Below the pieces are notes generated by a model. It did no database searches. It was not told the DNA's origin and saw only the letters and a list, made by a program, of their open reading frames with translations. A stretch of DNA of 64,000 nucleotides from Chimonanthus salicifolius (lineage: Eukaryota; Streptophyta; Magnoliopsida; Laurales; Calycanthaceae), in NCBI GenBank assembly GCA_013350335.1, contig CM023532.1:91267383-91331382 (forward strand), in the 5' to 3' direction. Positions 1 through 10,866 of the stretch are shown one piece after another. The translations under genes and the position numbers were made by a program. Within the stretch, counting starts at the first letter, position 1. Each line of letters opens with the position of its first letter.

Positions 1-626
1 TCCTCATAGGAAAACCTCTATCTACCCTAGACCTCCTTGCTATCATCTTAGTTGGACTTCATTGGAGCATTTACATCAAGCCAAGAAGAGGAGGACATTA
101 AAGAACAAGCCCAAGCTACTTCAAGTAAGTCAAGGCTAAGTTCTTGATATATTTCAAAGCATCACTTCTTTCTGTTACTTGTGAAATATTGTAAAGGGTT
201 GGTCTAACCTATTGGCTTTCAAGAGAGGTGTTCTCTTGGTGATTAGGTCGATCTACATCCTGTGAAGTAGATCAAGCTTCATAATTGATTTCTTCTCCAC
301 CCATGAAGGAGAAGGTTAGTGAAATCCTCAAGTGGTGTACTTGAGGTTTGGATGTCAGCGAGGTTGTCGAACCACATAAAAATCATTGTGTCACAATTCT
401 CCATCTCTTGTCATATCCTTCACCTTATTTTGTGCACTTGCTTTAGCTCATATCCTATTGCACACATAATTTGCTTAAACATAATCTTGCTTGTAAATCA
501 CATTTAGAATATTAATTGAACAAATTTGTATTGATTAATCATTAAAGTGCCCAATATTTAAATAGATTTTAATCCTATTCACCCCCCTCTAGGACTATTC
601 TAGATATTTGGCTAGCTTGACCAACA
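1..626 (+). mobile_element. 5' LTR (3' portion) of Sirevirus-like Copia element
   Basis: This is the downstream part of an LTR whose start lies outside the window. It aligns almost base for base with 7351-7973, the end of the 3' LTR. Both end in the same AT-rich stretch followed by CCAACA, and the intact LTR begins with the complementary TGTTGG. A 2-nt gap and a primer-binding site follow. The short reading frame at 319-507 recurs in the other LTR at 7659 with changes and is not a gene. The left target-site duplication is outside the window. Confidence 0.9.
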
Positions 627-628
627 AG

Positions 629-640
629 TGGTATCAGAGC
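629..640 (+). other. Primer-binding site, initiator tRNA-Met
   Basis: TGGTATCAGAGC starts 2 nt after the LTR end and is complementary to the 3' end of plant initiator tRNA-Met, the usual minus-strand primer of Copia elements. It fixes the 5' LTR boundary and the plus orientation. Confidence 0.95.
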
Positions 641-694
641 AAGGACTCTTGCTATTTGACTTAACCGTCTAAGAGTAGATCTTTCAAGCTAGAA

Positions 695-2142
695 ATGTCT
701 AAGGGAGACTGCATGGCCGTGATATGTCCTCCAATACTTGATGGCTCTGACTATGCTATATGGAAAGCCAAAATGAAAATGCACTTAATGATAATGGATG
801 GAGCTCTATGGGAAATAATCTTATGTGAATGAACTAAACCTTTTAAGGTTTACTTCTCATACAATGTATTGAAAAGAGTATGTATTCGGCAAATGCTAAT
901 TCCCTCAATGCGATACTTTGTGCCGTTTCATCAAATATCTTAGAGAATATCATATCTTGTGAAACCGCAAAGGAAGCATGGTACATGTTGGAGAAAACTT
1001 ATGAAAAACCTAGGAAAGAAGATGCCTTAGAAGTGGTGTATTGTCTAGGACCCATTCAAACACTTGAGCCTCAACAAGAACAAACTAATGAAGAAGATGT
1101 AGAAGATAATACTCCTCCCATAGAAGAATTAAGTGAGTCATTAAATGAAATGTACAAGCAACTTAAGAAAGTTGGTAAAGAAAATATAAAACTAACAAAA
1201 GAACTAAATCAAGAAAAGTTGGAAAAAGAAAACATTCTAAAAGAATCTAATATTGGCAAATCAAGTAAATCCAAAAGCTATTCAAGAAGAGTGCTTGAAA
1301 CTTGAAGAATGCTTAAAAGTGGAAATAAATGAAAAAGGAAATTTGAAAATGATATAACAAAACTGAAGCATGAACTTCATTCATTAAAAGAAGATTACAA
1401 AGATTTGAAAATTGTGCTAAGTTGTGAAGAAGAAGAAAATGCTAAAATTAAAAATCAACTTAATGATGCTAAAATTAATGTTCCTAAATCACAATCAAAT
1501 CTAGAAATTGAAAATCAAAGATTGGCAAAAGAAGTTAATGACTTAAAGAGATATAAAGAAAAATTTGAGATGAAGTTCACAAGAGGTGAAGAGAAGCTTG
1601 AAAAGCTTCTAAAACTAAGCAAACCATTTGGAGACAAAACGGGTCTTGGATATGATAGGAAAAATGATAAAGGACCCAAGAACCAAACTATTTTTATTAA
1701 GGGTAAGTCACCCTCAAGTCCTCCAATGAAAATCATAAAATGCTTTCATTGTGGACGATCCGGGCATCTCATGTTTGTATGTAAGTTAAGAAGTGAATAT
1801 AAATATCAAAATGCTAATCAAACAAAAAGGAGACATCAAAAGCAAATGAGACACAAAGAAGATTCAAAAAGAGTAACTCCGAACTTGAAAAGAAGAAAGA
1901 ACCTTGAAAATGCAAATCAAAAGAATCTCCGACCAAAGTTCCAAAATCAAAGACCAAGGCATAACAACTTAAATGAAAATCTAAATCATGTCTTAACTCA
2001 TAAATTGATTGATGCCTTAAATGAATTCACAAGGTTTTAGTTGAAAAGGAGAAAATCAAATGTTCATGTGTTTGACACCGGTGGACCTTGTAGACCTTTC
2101 CCAAATGCCATATGGTTACCCAAGGCTAGGAGAGTGGGTTAG
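695..2142 (+). pseudogene. gag: Sirevirus-like gag, broken
   Basis: The start ATG lies 54 nt downstream of the primer-binding site and opens with MSKGDCMAVICPP, the usual Copia Gag start (DUF4219/UBN2 type). The frame stops at 830-832 and resumes in another frame at 880 (NANSLNAILCAVSS and TAKEAWYMLEKTYE, typical Gag helices). It then runs through a long Lys/Glu-rich coiled-coil region, shifts frame around 1306-1405, and reaches LSKPFGDKTGLGYD, a motif common in Sirevirus Gag. A zinc knuckle CFHCGRSGHLMFVC (CX2CX4HX4C, 1741-1782) is intact. A stop at 2038-2040 precedes the last part, which ends at a TAG at 2140-2142. Gag would form the particle and bind the RNA. At least two stops and two frame changes make it a pseudogene. 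No protease, integrase or reverse transcriptase follows. Confidence 0.85.
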
Positions 2143-2904
2143 ATTGTGATATAATCTTTGGTATAAGCTTTTGCAAGATTCTATGTTTCCATTTTAGGTA
2201 TAAGAATTCATCATGAATGGAATACTTCTTGATTGCTTTGTTCATTCATGTTTCATCCATGCTTTTAATGCCTATATCTTGTTGATGACTATTTGAGCGT
2301 GAACCAATGTCCCTCAATGTTCCGACACTTGAAGGAAATAATTACATATCTTGGTTCATTGCGTCATGTCTTGCTTGAAATTCAATTACTTGATTACTTA
2401 CATCTACAAACAAGATTAATCTCTTGTTTGTGCGATGACATGATACCTTAGACTCCTAAAGCATTTGATAATATTGTTCCTGACTGTAATATATGTCATG
2501 CTCAAAGAAGTAAAAAATCCATGGACTTGATCTCATCAAAAGTCCAGAAGAATTGATTGTTGATTGCTTGGTTTAATTTTACTACCTCATAGTGATATGA
2601 ACACAAATTGTTGGATCATTGTTGATTTCACTATCTCCATCTCCAAGTCTTGAATTTAAATCATTTGAAATGGACACCTTGGTAGTAATTGATTAACCAA
2701 ATTTGTTCATGTTGCTTGATTGTATTGAAAATCATTGATATAGTGTTTCTTACAACATGGTATGTGCGAATCATGCTTGAGTAGAGTGGTCATTCTTAAA
2801 ATATTTAATTGCATGATTCTTGATACTTTAGGACCTCCAATTAAGACCATTACCATTTGCCATTAGGTGGTTTAGGCAGGTTTCCCTGATCAAATGGACA
2901 CCTC
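2143..2904 (+). other. Internal region without recognisable gene
   Basis: AT-rich sequence between the gag remnant and an LTR-like start. I see no Copia protease, integrase or RT motif in any frame. It may be heavily decayed pol or non-coding filler of a non-autonomous element. Confidence 0.6.
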
Positions 2905-3804
2905 TGTAAGGCCCAAAAATAAAAATTCAAATCTAAATTCCTTTTGGAATCTTGTCTCTCTCGGACGATCCGAATTATCTTCTTGGACCTTCCGAAGTGG
3001 GATTTCTTCAGAAGTGTCGAAGTCCTCCTCTGGAACATCCGAAGGTGCTGATGTTGCCTGCGAACCTCAGAACGTCTGAAGGAGAAAGGAACTTCCTTCG
3101 GAACGTCCGAATATGCAGAAGATGCCCTTCAATTCTGGATAACCTCAGAACATCCGAAGAATGTAGTAACTTACTTTGGAATGTTCTGAAGATGAGGAAA
3201 CTGTACAGTTTCTGGATTTATAAAACAAGATCCTCAGCCCCTCTTTTCTTCATTCCATTCTTCCGCCGTCTCTTCTCTCTCGACCCATCTCTCCCTCCGA
3301 GCCTCTCTTCTCGAGTCTCCCTCCGAGGTGAAGTTTCAAATCTCTCCCTCTTCTCCATTCACTGTTTTCTTCCGACAAAACTCATCTCCTTCTCAGTTGA
3401 GCATTCTTTCGAATCTCTCTTCGATTTTGGGAGCACCTGATAGTTATTTTTGATAAATCTCTCAAAACTAATCTTATAGCTTGGGATTTTCCTGAATCCA
3501 TTGGTAAGCTTACTTCTCCCTTAGTTTAGAACTGATTTCTTGAGCTTTTGGCTGAAGCTTATTCCAATCTCTAGAGAAGAATCCCTAAGGAAGACTAATT
3601 TTCCACTGATTTCACTGAAATTCAAGGGCGAAACAACCCAAAATCAGTCTTTAATTGGTATTCATCTTGCTTTGGGTGTTAATTAAGTTTGTTTTATTTC
3701 TACTTAGGGTCCTTCTCCATCAGTCTTCCATTTGCAAATCTCTATTAATGTCTTAGGATTCCACCCTCGGTACCTTCTCTCGTTTTCCTTGATTTTTCTA
3801 AAGT
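2905..3804 (+). promoter_or_regulatory. LTR-like promoter block inside the Copia element
   Basis: The block begins TGTAAGGCCC, which looks like an LTR start. Repeated TCGGA/TCCGA dyads follow at 2961-2973 and 3097-3111, with several degenerate ones. A TATA box (TATAAAA, 3219-3225) and a long CT-rich leader (3240-3420) come next, the usual look of a plant promoter and 5' leader. The same dyad style occurs in U3 of the flanking 3' LTR (6880-7099), but the two blocks do not otherwise align. It lies directly upstream of the broken gene at 3805 and probably drove it. It could be an LTR of a second element inserted here; no matching second copy is visible. Confidence 0.55.
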
Positions 3805-4854
3805 ATGGATGAAGCTGCTCCCGACACTCAAACCTATAGGAGACGACTTCTATTTCTCACCAATCCTCCTGAGAGACTTCTTCTCATGGATGTAGTTCCA
3901 GAGACGACTGTATACATTACAAGAACTTGAATTACTTTTGAACGACATAGTGTTATAGAATGTTTGGAACAATTTGATGTTCCACAAACTCTTGGGCGTA
4001 TCAACTGGCTAAACATCTTGAAATAGGGTGGTCACACCTATCTTTCTCTTGCCAAATGCATGGTGCAATCTATAGTGTGAACCGTGATCGTCCTTCATTT
4101 ACCATAAGATTCACTGATGGATCCCAAGCACGGATTACACCAAGTCACATCTCCTCTCTTATCGGTGTGCCCCTATGTCCTGGTGGCCTCAAGTCTATTG
4201 ACGACTCTGTTCCCTGATAGTGAAAGATTATGGAAACTGAGAAATTATGTGGAGTATTCGTCGAATGGATTGGGGGCACTGCTCTCCGTGCTTCCGAGCT
4301 TCTCCCTAAATTCCCTCTTCTGCACCAAGTGTTTCTCTTCAATGTTTATCCACGAAAGGGTAATAGAGGAGACTTGACTCCTCTTATGATAAATACACTG
4401 ATTGCTGTAAATTCTGAACACAACATCTGCCTTCCTTCCAATCTGTCGGACCATCATTGATCGTTGGTCTTGCAAAGGTCATTCTGCTGCACCTTTCGGA
4501 TATATCATGTCAAAACTGACCAAGAAATTAGGCATCTCAATTCCAGATGAGGAGACCGTGTATCACAACCCTCTCAACAAAACAACTTTGCAGAAAATAG
4601 GACTCATTGATCGCTCTCATTCTTAAAGAACTATCTGTCCTCCTCAAGCACCCCCTATTGTAGACGAACAAGTGCAGAATGAAGAACAAGCAGGAGGTGA
4701 AGAAGCCCATCAAGAGGAAGTACATGGTGAGCAGACACCTGAAGAACAAGCTTATCAACCTCTACTTCTTCAACGTCTAGCTGTCTTAGAAAGAGACATT
4801 GCAGAGTTACGTGAATCTCATAAAAGGAACATTGTCTATTATATGAAGATGTAG
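3805..4854 (+). pseudogene. Broken plant transposon-associated protein (Transposase_32-like)
   Basis: The ATG at 3805 opens a frame (RRRLLFLTNPPERLLLMDVV) that stops at 3928-3930. Related coding resumes in pieces: DRPSFTIRFTDGSQARI near 4090, then VFLFNVYPRKGNRGDLTPLM near 4330, a frame change near 4440, and FGYIMSKLTKKLGISIPDEE near 4500. The end is an acidic Glu/Gln-rich stretch and a short coiled coil, LQRLAVLERDIAELRESHK, ending at 4854. The order (a beta-rich part, the YPRKGNRG-like segment, a helical part, an acidic tail) matches the Pfam family called putative plant transposon protein, as I remember it. The biochemical role of that family is not established. Several stops and frame changes show it is dead here. 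It does not belong to a normal Copia gag-pol and was probably acquired with the upstream promoter block. Confidence 0.55.
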
Positions 4855-5810
4855 AAGATAATGGCTGAAGCAGATTTTGGATATTGTAAGCTGCAGATGT
4901 TCCGATGCCGATACTCCTCCCTCTTCTCGTCAGACCAGACCATGATGGACCACTATGAGTAGTGGGATGGGTACATACACTTTAGGCTCATTGACCTGTT
5001 TTGGCCAAATTTTGGGGATGTATTAAAACTCTTCGGCATGTAATATTTTGCATATATGAAAATGTTCAAACTCTAAAAGGCTATAGTTATATTTTTTAAG
5101 AGTTGAATGTTTGTCATATTATTCATGGATGCTTTATAGTCTTGATGGTTGATGGTTGGGTATTAGTCTTATTTTTGGTCTCATGCATGTATGGACGGCT
5201 GGGTGAGCTCATTTGTTTTTATGGATGATGGTTGGAGTCTATTTTTTTTAAATTCCACATGCTTGACCTTATATGATTCTTATATGAAAACTTCTCTCAT
5301 GATTTACAACTCATTCATATAAGTCATTAAAATTGTAGCATGAAGAAAAGAGGGAATTGCTTATTCTAATATGAAAGGTGTTTGAACCCTTCATCAAGAG
5401 GAATACAAATCTGAAAGAAAGGTTGGCTTTCTAATATGCCTTCATAAAAAATGAAATAATTTTTATATTCTTCTTGTTTTCATGAATGCATTACATGTGT
5501 GCATATGTATTTGGATGAATATTGATGAATTATCAGTTGTGCTCACATGGATTGCGATTATCCCTTATATGCTTTATAGTTATACTATTTTCATTTTGGC
5601 AATATATATCATTGTGTTTCAATTGATATCAAATACATCTGGCCTCAAAGTTAAATTTGTATAACAATGTGGTATCATTTGAAATTGTCTTGAAAATACC
5701 ATTGGTTTTCCCTCTCTCTCCTTCTTCCCCTATTCCCAATGCTTATAGTCATATCACATACCATTTGGAATGCTATGATATGTACATCTAAACCTTTGTC
5801 ACACTCCAAT
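4855..5810 (+). other. Non-coding internal region downstream of the captured gene
   Basis: AT-rich sequence resembling a 3' untranslated region, with long T and TA runs. The 60-residue frame at 5482-5664 is hydrophobic and biased by AT content; I see no family in it. Confidence 0.5.
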
Positions 5811-5813
5811 ATT

Positions 5814-6166
5814 TAGGGGGAGTAAATATGGAAACTTACATGACAAGGTTTATAATAACTTGGGGAAACTATGAAAAGTACCTAAAATGGCCCTTTGTCA
5901 ATTTTTGACAAAAAGGGGGAGAAATATTGATATACAGGAGACACAAATGTTTTCATGGGAGAAAACTTTTGAAGGAGTTGGGGGAGAAACAAAAATTCAA
6001 TATCAGTATCAAACACAGGGGGAGCAAATGTGACTTGTAGATATGCTTTAAAATTGAACACATATTACTTATGATCACTAACCATTGGAGAGATCACTTT
6101 CCACCAAGAATATACAGTTTATGTTGTGCTTACATGAATAACACCGGCATATTCTAAGGGGGAGCT
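5814..6166 (+). other. Multiple internal polypurine tracts (Sirevirus hallmark)
   Basis: Five separate GGGGGAG-type purine runs lie in 350 bases: 5814-5821, 5910-5923, 5980-5988, 6017-6028 and 6156-6164. The strongest is AAAAAGGGGGAGAAA at 5910, directly preceded by an inverted repeat, arms TTTGTCAA and TTGACAAA with a 3-nt spacer (5894-5912). Multiple polypurine tracts upstream of the 3' LTR are a documented feature of Sireviruses. This supports the lineage call although pol is missing. Confidence 0.75.
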
Positions 6167-6330
6167 GCCATCAGCCTTCAAGCGTTCAAACTTCATGAAG
6201 TCATGTCCAAGTGTATTGAGTTTATTGTCATATTTTATTTCTGTACTTTGCATGTATTTGAACTCATTAAAGTTTGTAACTTGTATTTGAGTCTGTATAG
6301 AGTATTCTCTAGGTTTTGTCATGAAATTGA

Positions 6331-6343
6331 CAAAGGAGAAGAT
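6331..6343 (+). other. Terminal polypurine tract
   Basis: CAAAGGAGAAGAT lies immediately before the TGTTGG start of the 3' LTR, the position expected for the plus-strand primer. Confidence 0.75.
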
Positions 6344-6879
6344 TGTTGGCCTAAAAGTTAAATCTATCTCTCCTGAATCAGGCTGAGTTGTCAATTCCGT
6401 GACTTTGTCCGACTGAGTCCTGAGTTGTCAATTTCTTTGACTGAGTCGTGACCGTCTATGTATCTAAGACCTCATCTCTGGAAGATATGCATAGTCAAAT
6501 CAAGCGTGAAGCTCCAAAAGACACGTTGTTTGGAAAGCTCGCACCAAAATCGAAGAACTCCTTGAATGCCAACCATCACAGGTATATAGACCATAGGACT
6601 GGCCTAGAAGCCTTAGAAGTCTTTTTGGTTAAAATTGGAATAATACAAACAGGGTTTCTAAGTCCACTCTCTGCTCTGTGGAGAACTCTTGCGATCTACC
6701 AAATATCTCCATATTTTCATATGTCCTTGCAACCTAAATGTTCATTATAGTTAAATCTAACTGATTGCATAGAACACTCATGATCTCCACCATGTCCACG
6801 TTTTTCACAAAATCTCAAGTTTCCAATACTTAGTGAAAAATGGTTTTTCTAGGCAGCTAGGAACTTCCGAGAACATTGT

Positions 6880-7099
6880 CTCGGAACGTCCGAGGACATA
6901 CCTTCAGCCGATCTGTGTGAGTTGTTCGGACGTTCCGAACCATTGAATTCCAGGGTTCCTCAGACTTTCCAAACAGAATACTTCGGACGATCTGAAGCTA
7001 TCCATTGCAAGGTCAAAATAGTTGTTGTAATATGACCGTTGGGAATCCGCCGTTGCAACGTCGGAAGGTCCGAGACACATCTTCGGAAGGTCCGAAGAT
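6880..7099 (+). promoter_or_regulatory. Spaced dyads upstream of the LTR TATA box
   Basis: Perfect or near-perfect inverted repeats with 3-nt spacers: arms CTCGGA/TCCGAG (6880-6894), GTTCGGA/TCCGAAC (6924-6940), CTTCGGA/TCTGAAG with one imperfect pair (6981-6997) and ATCTTCGGA/TCCGAAGAT (7079-7099). The core TCGGA-NNN-TCCGA is shared, and the flanking bases change in pairs so symmetry is kept. They sit within 250 bp upstream of the TATA box, where enhancer or repressor dimers could bind. Confidence 0.65.
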
Positions 7100-7123
7100 A
7101 GATCTGTTGGAACTTTTCTAGCC

Positions 7124-7131
7124 TATAAAAG
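7124..7131 (+). promoter_or_regulatory. TATA box of the 3' LTR
   Basis: TATAAAAG sits downstream of the dyad cluster and about 850 bp before the LTR end, so transcription would start a little downstream, giving an R-U5 of roughly 0.8 kb. Confidence 0.7.
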
Positions 7132-7973
7132 TAAGGCTTTTTGGAGAGGAAAGGATTGATGACTTGAGCCCAGTTTTTCCATACACTCTTTCAAGCTTCC
7201 AAACAACTTCTGAAGCTTATATACTCCATAGTGAAACACTTAAAGCTTTGCATCTTAATCTCAAACACATTCAAAGCTCTCATAGGCATATCTTGAGCAT
7301 CTTATGCTCTAAGTTGAATGTGTTAAGTGGAGATTCTTTCTAGGGTCTTAATCCTCATAGAAAAACCTCTATCATCATTGCTATCATCTTGGTTGGACTT
7401 CATTGGAGCATTTACATCAAGCCAAGAAGAGGAGGACATTCAAAAACAAGCCCAAGTTACTTCAAATAAGTCAAGGCTAAGTTCTTGGTATATTTCAAAG
7501 CATAACTTCTTTCTGTTACTTGTGAAATATTGTAAAGGGTTGGTGTAACCCTATTGGCTTTCAAGAAGGTGCTCTCTTGGTGATTAGGTCGATCTACATC
7601 TGTGAAGTAGATCAAGCTTCATAATTTGTTTCTTCTCCACCCATGAAGGAGAAGGTTAGTGAAATCCTCAAGTGGTGTACTTGAGGTGTGGATGTTGGTA
7701 AGGTTGCCGAACCACGTAAAAATCATTATGTCACAATTCTCCATCTTTTCTCATCTCCTTCACTTTATTTTGTGTACTTGCTTTAGCTCATATCTTATTG
7801 CACATATAATTTGTTTAAACTTAATATTGCATGTAAATCACATTTAGAATATTAGTCGAGCAAATTTGTATTGATTAATCATTAAACTGTCCAATATTTA
7901 AATAGATTTTAAAATTCCTTAATAGTCCTATTCACTCAGGACTATTCTAGATATTTGGCAAGCTTGACCAACA

Positions 7974-10172
7974 CCTGTACCCCAATAACCCCAAATACTA
8001 ATATCCTAAAATCCTAAACCCCTAAAACCCTAAATCCTAAAACCTTAAAACCCTAAACCCTTAAACCCTGCCTAAACCCTAAAACCCTACCCTAAACCGT
8101 AAAATCCTAAACCCTAAACCCTAAACCCTCAACCCTCAACCCCTAAACCCCTAAAACCCTAAACCCTAAACCCTAAACTCCTAAAATCCTAAACCCTAAA
8201 AACCCTAAAACCCTAAAACACTAAACCCTATACTAAACCCTAAACCCTAAACCCTAAACCCTAAAACCCTAAACCCTAAGCCCTAAACCCCTAAAATCCT
8301 AAAACCCTAAACCCTAAACCCTAAAACCTAAACCCTAAAACGTAAACAACAAACCCTAAACCCTAAACCCCTTACACCCGATAACCCTAAGCCCTAAACC
8401 CTAAACCCTAAAACCCTATACCCCTATAACCCTCGACCCCTAAACCCTAAACCTTAAACCCCTGAACCTCTAAAATCCTAAACCCTAAACCCAAATACCC
8501 TAAAACCCTAAAACCAAAAACCCCTAAACCCTAAAACCCTAAAATCCTAAGATCCTAAAACCCTAAATCCTAAACCCTAAAACCGTAAACCCTAAAATCC
8601 TAAACCCTAAAACCTAAACAATAAACACTAAACCCTAAACAGCTAAAACCCTAAGACCCAAAAACCTAAAAACCCTAAACCCTAAAACCTAAACAATAAA
8701 CCCTAAACCCTAAATAGCAAAAACATTAAAACCCTAAACCCTAAACCTTACAACCCTATACCCCTAGAACCCTAAACCCTAATATCCTAAAACCTTAAAC
8801 CCCTAAAACCAAAAAACTCTAAAAGCCTAAATCCTAAAACCCTAAACTCTTAAACCCTACCCTAAACCCTAAAACCTTAAACCCTAAACCCTAAAAGCCT
8901 AAAGCCTAAAGCCTAAAGCCTAAACCCGAAACCTTAAATCCTAATCCCTAAACCCTAAAACCCTAAAACCTAAAATCCCAAAACACTAAACCCTAAACCC
9001 TACATCCTAAACCCCTAAGACCCTAAAACCTAAACCCTAAACCCTAAATCCTAACCCCAAAACATTAAACCCTAAAACCAAAACCCTAAACCTTAAACAC
9101 AAAACCCTCAACCCTAAACCCTAACCCCAAAAAACCTAAACCCTATAATCATAAAACCCTAAACCCTAAACCCTAAAACTCTAAAACCCTAAAACCCTAA
9201 ACCCTAAATCCAAAACCCAAAAACCCTAAAACCCAAAACAGCAAATCCTAAACCCTAAAATCGTAAAACCCTCAACCCTAAAACCTAAACCCTAAACCCC
9301 TAAAAGCCTAAAACCTAAACCCTAAAACCGTTAAACCTAAATCCTAAAGCCTAAACCCTAAAGCCTAAACCCTAAAACGCAAAACCCTAAAACCCGAAAA
9401 CCCTAAAATCCTAAACCCTAAACCCTAAAACCCAAAACCCTAATATCCAAAAATCCTACAACCCTATACCCCTAAACCCTAAAACCCTATACCCCTAAAA
9501 CCCTAACCCCAAATATCCTAAACCCTAAAACCGTAAACCCTAACACCCCAAAACCCTAAAACCCTAAATCCAAAACCCTAAAACGCTAAAACACTAAAAC
9601 CATAAACCCTAAACTCCTAAAACCCTAAAACACTAAAAGCGTAAACCCTAAACCCTAAACCCCTAAAACCCTAAACCCAAAAACCTAAACCCAAAAACCC
9701 AAACAGTAAACCCCAAACCCATAAAACCCTGAAACCCTAAAACCCTAAACCTTAAATTTTAAACCCTCACCCTAAACCTTGAACCATTAACCCTAAATCC
9801 TAAACCCTAAACCCTAAACCCGAACACCCTAAAACCCTAAACCCTAACCCCTAAACCCGTAAAACCCAAAAACCCTAAACCTTAAAAGCTAAACGCTAAA
9901 ACCTAAACACTAAACCCTAAAACCTAAACCCATAAAACCCTGAACCCTAAAACCCTAAACCCTAAATCCTAAACCCTAAAACCTTAAAACCCAAAAACCC
10001 TAAACCCTAAAACCCTAAACCCTAAACCCTAAAACCCCAAACCCAAAAACCTTAACCCTAATACCCTAAACCCCGAAAACCCCAAACCCACAAACCCTGA
10101 GGCCCTTAACCCTAAAGCACTAAAACCCTAAAACCCTAAACCCTAAACCCTAAACCCTAAATCCTAAAACCC
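7974..10172. repeat. Degenerate telomere-like array 1 (CCCTAAA type)
   Basis: About 2.2 kb of CCCTAAA and CCCTAAAA monomers, with many variants (CCTAAAA, CCCAAAA, CCCTATA and others). The C-rich strand is on plus throughout. This is the plant TTTAGGG telomere motif mixed with an 8-nt form. Degeneracy and flanking retroelements on both sides make it an interstitial array, not a chromosome end. It starts directly at the Sirevirus 3' LTR end and stops at a truncated Gypsy LTR. Confidence 0.9.
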
Positions 10173-10309
10173 ATGGGAGATGATCATGGGCTAAGGACTC
10201 TAAGTAATAACTTTATATGTGATTAATAAAGCCTAGGGTGACTGAGTTTTGGACTCATATAATTACAATATTTAATGGATTAAACGGAACCCACAAAACT
10301 AAATAGTGA

Positions 10310-10336
10310 GGTTCGGCCATGGTGTATGGCCGAACC
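10310..10336 (+). repeat. GGTTCGGCCAT palindrome, single copy
   Basis: Perfect inverted repeat: arms GGTTCGGCCAT and ATGGCCGAACC around the 5-nt loop GGTGT. The same palindrome recurs in nearly every long LTR of the window. Confidence 0.95.
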
Positions 10337-10866
10337 CCACTAAGGTATGATTAATGAACTTAATAACGGTTAAAAACATGGACTAATTGATATGTATAAT
10401 AAGGTACCGGACATCGTAAGCGGTGCGTGATCGGCGACCGGATTATCGGACGGAAGCGAGAAAGGACGCTAGTCGGTATTCGGTAGGATTCCTACTTTTT
10501 TGTAAGCCATGGATTGAGTAATGGTTTCTTTGAATTATTTTGGAAATTATATTGTTTGTTTTAAGATGGGTTTTGGATTTAGTATTATGTGATGTCTTCC
10601 TTTAATTTATTTTGGTAAGCATATGGTTGTTTTAATATGGGCTTTAAGGCTATGGTGTGTATATTGATGCTTTGCTTGATCTACTTTTGATAATCAAATT
10701 GTATGTTTTATTGATGGGATTTTAAATGCCATGGTTTGTGTTATCATATTTATTACATGGCATATGGCATCTACATCTCATGCATGACATGGGAAGGATA
10801 TGACAGGGGAAGGATGAAATGAAACCGGAGTCCATGCTCTGTCGGGGCGACCGAGAAGCAAGCATG

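Larger units (their letters stand above)
6344..7973 (+). mobile_element. 3' LTR of Sirevirus-like Copia element
   Basis: An intact 1630-bp LTR with perfect 6-bp terminal inverted repeats, TGTTGG and CCAACA. U3 (6344 to about 7120) holds repeated TCGGA/TCCGA dyads; a TATA box at 7124 marks the promoter. From 7351 on it matches the 5' LTR at 1-626. Small indels (for example the shorter C-rich stretch near 7935) and substitutions show the copies have diverged since insertion. Telomere-like repeats start right after the last base. Confidence 0.9.

Noticed and set aside
7974..10172. True chromosome end
   Set aside because: The repeats are degenerate and flanked on both sides by retroelements, so the array is interstitial.
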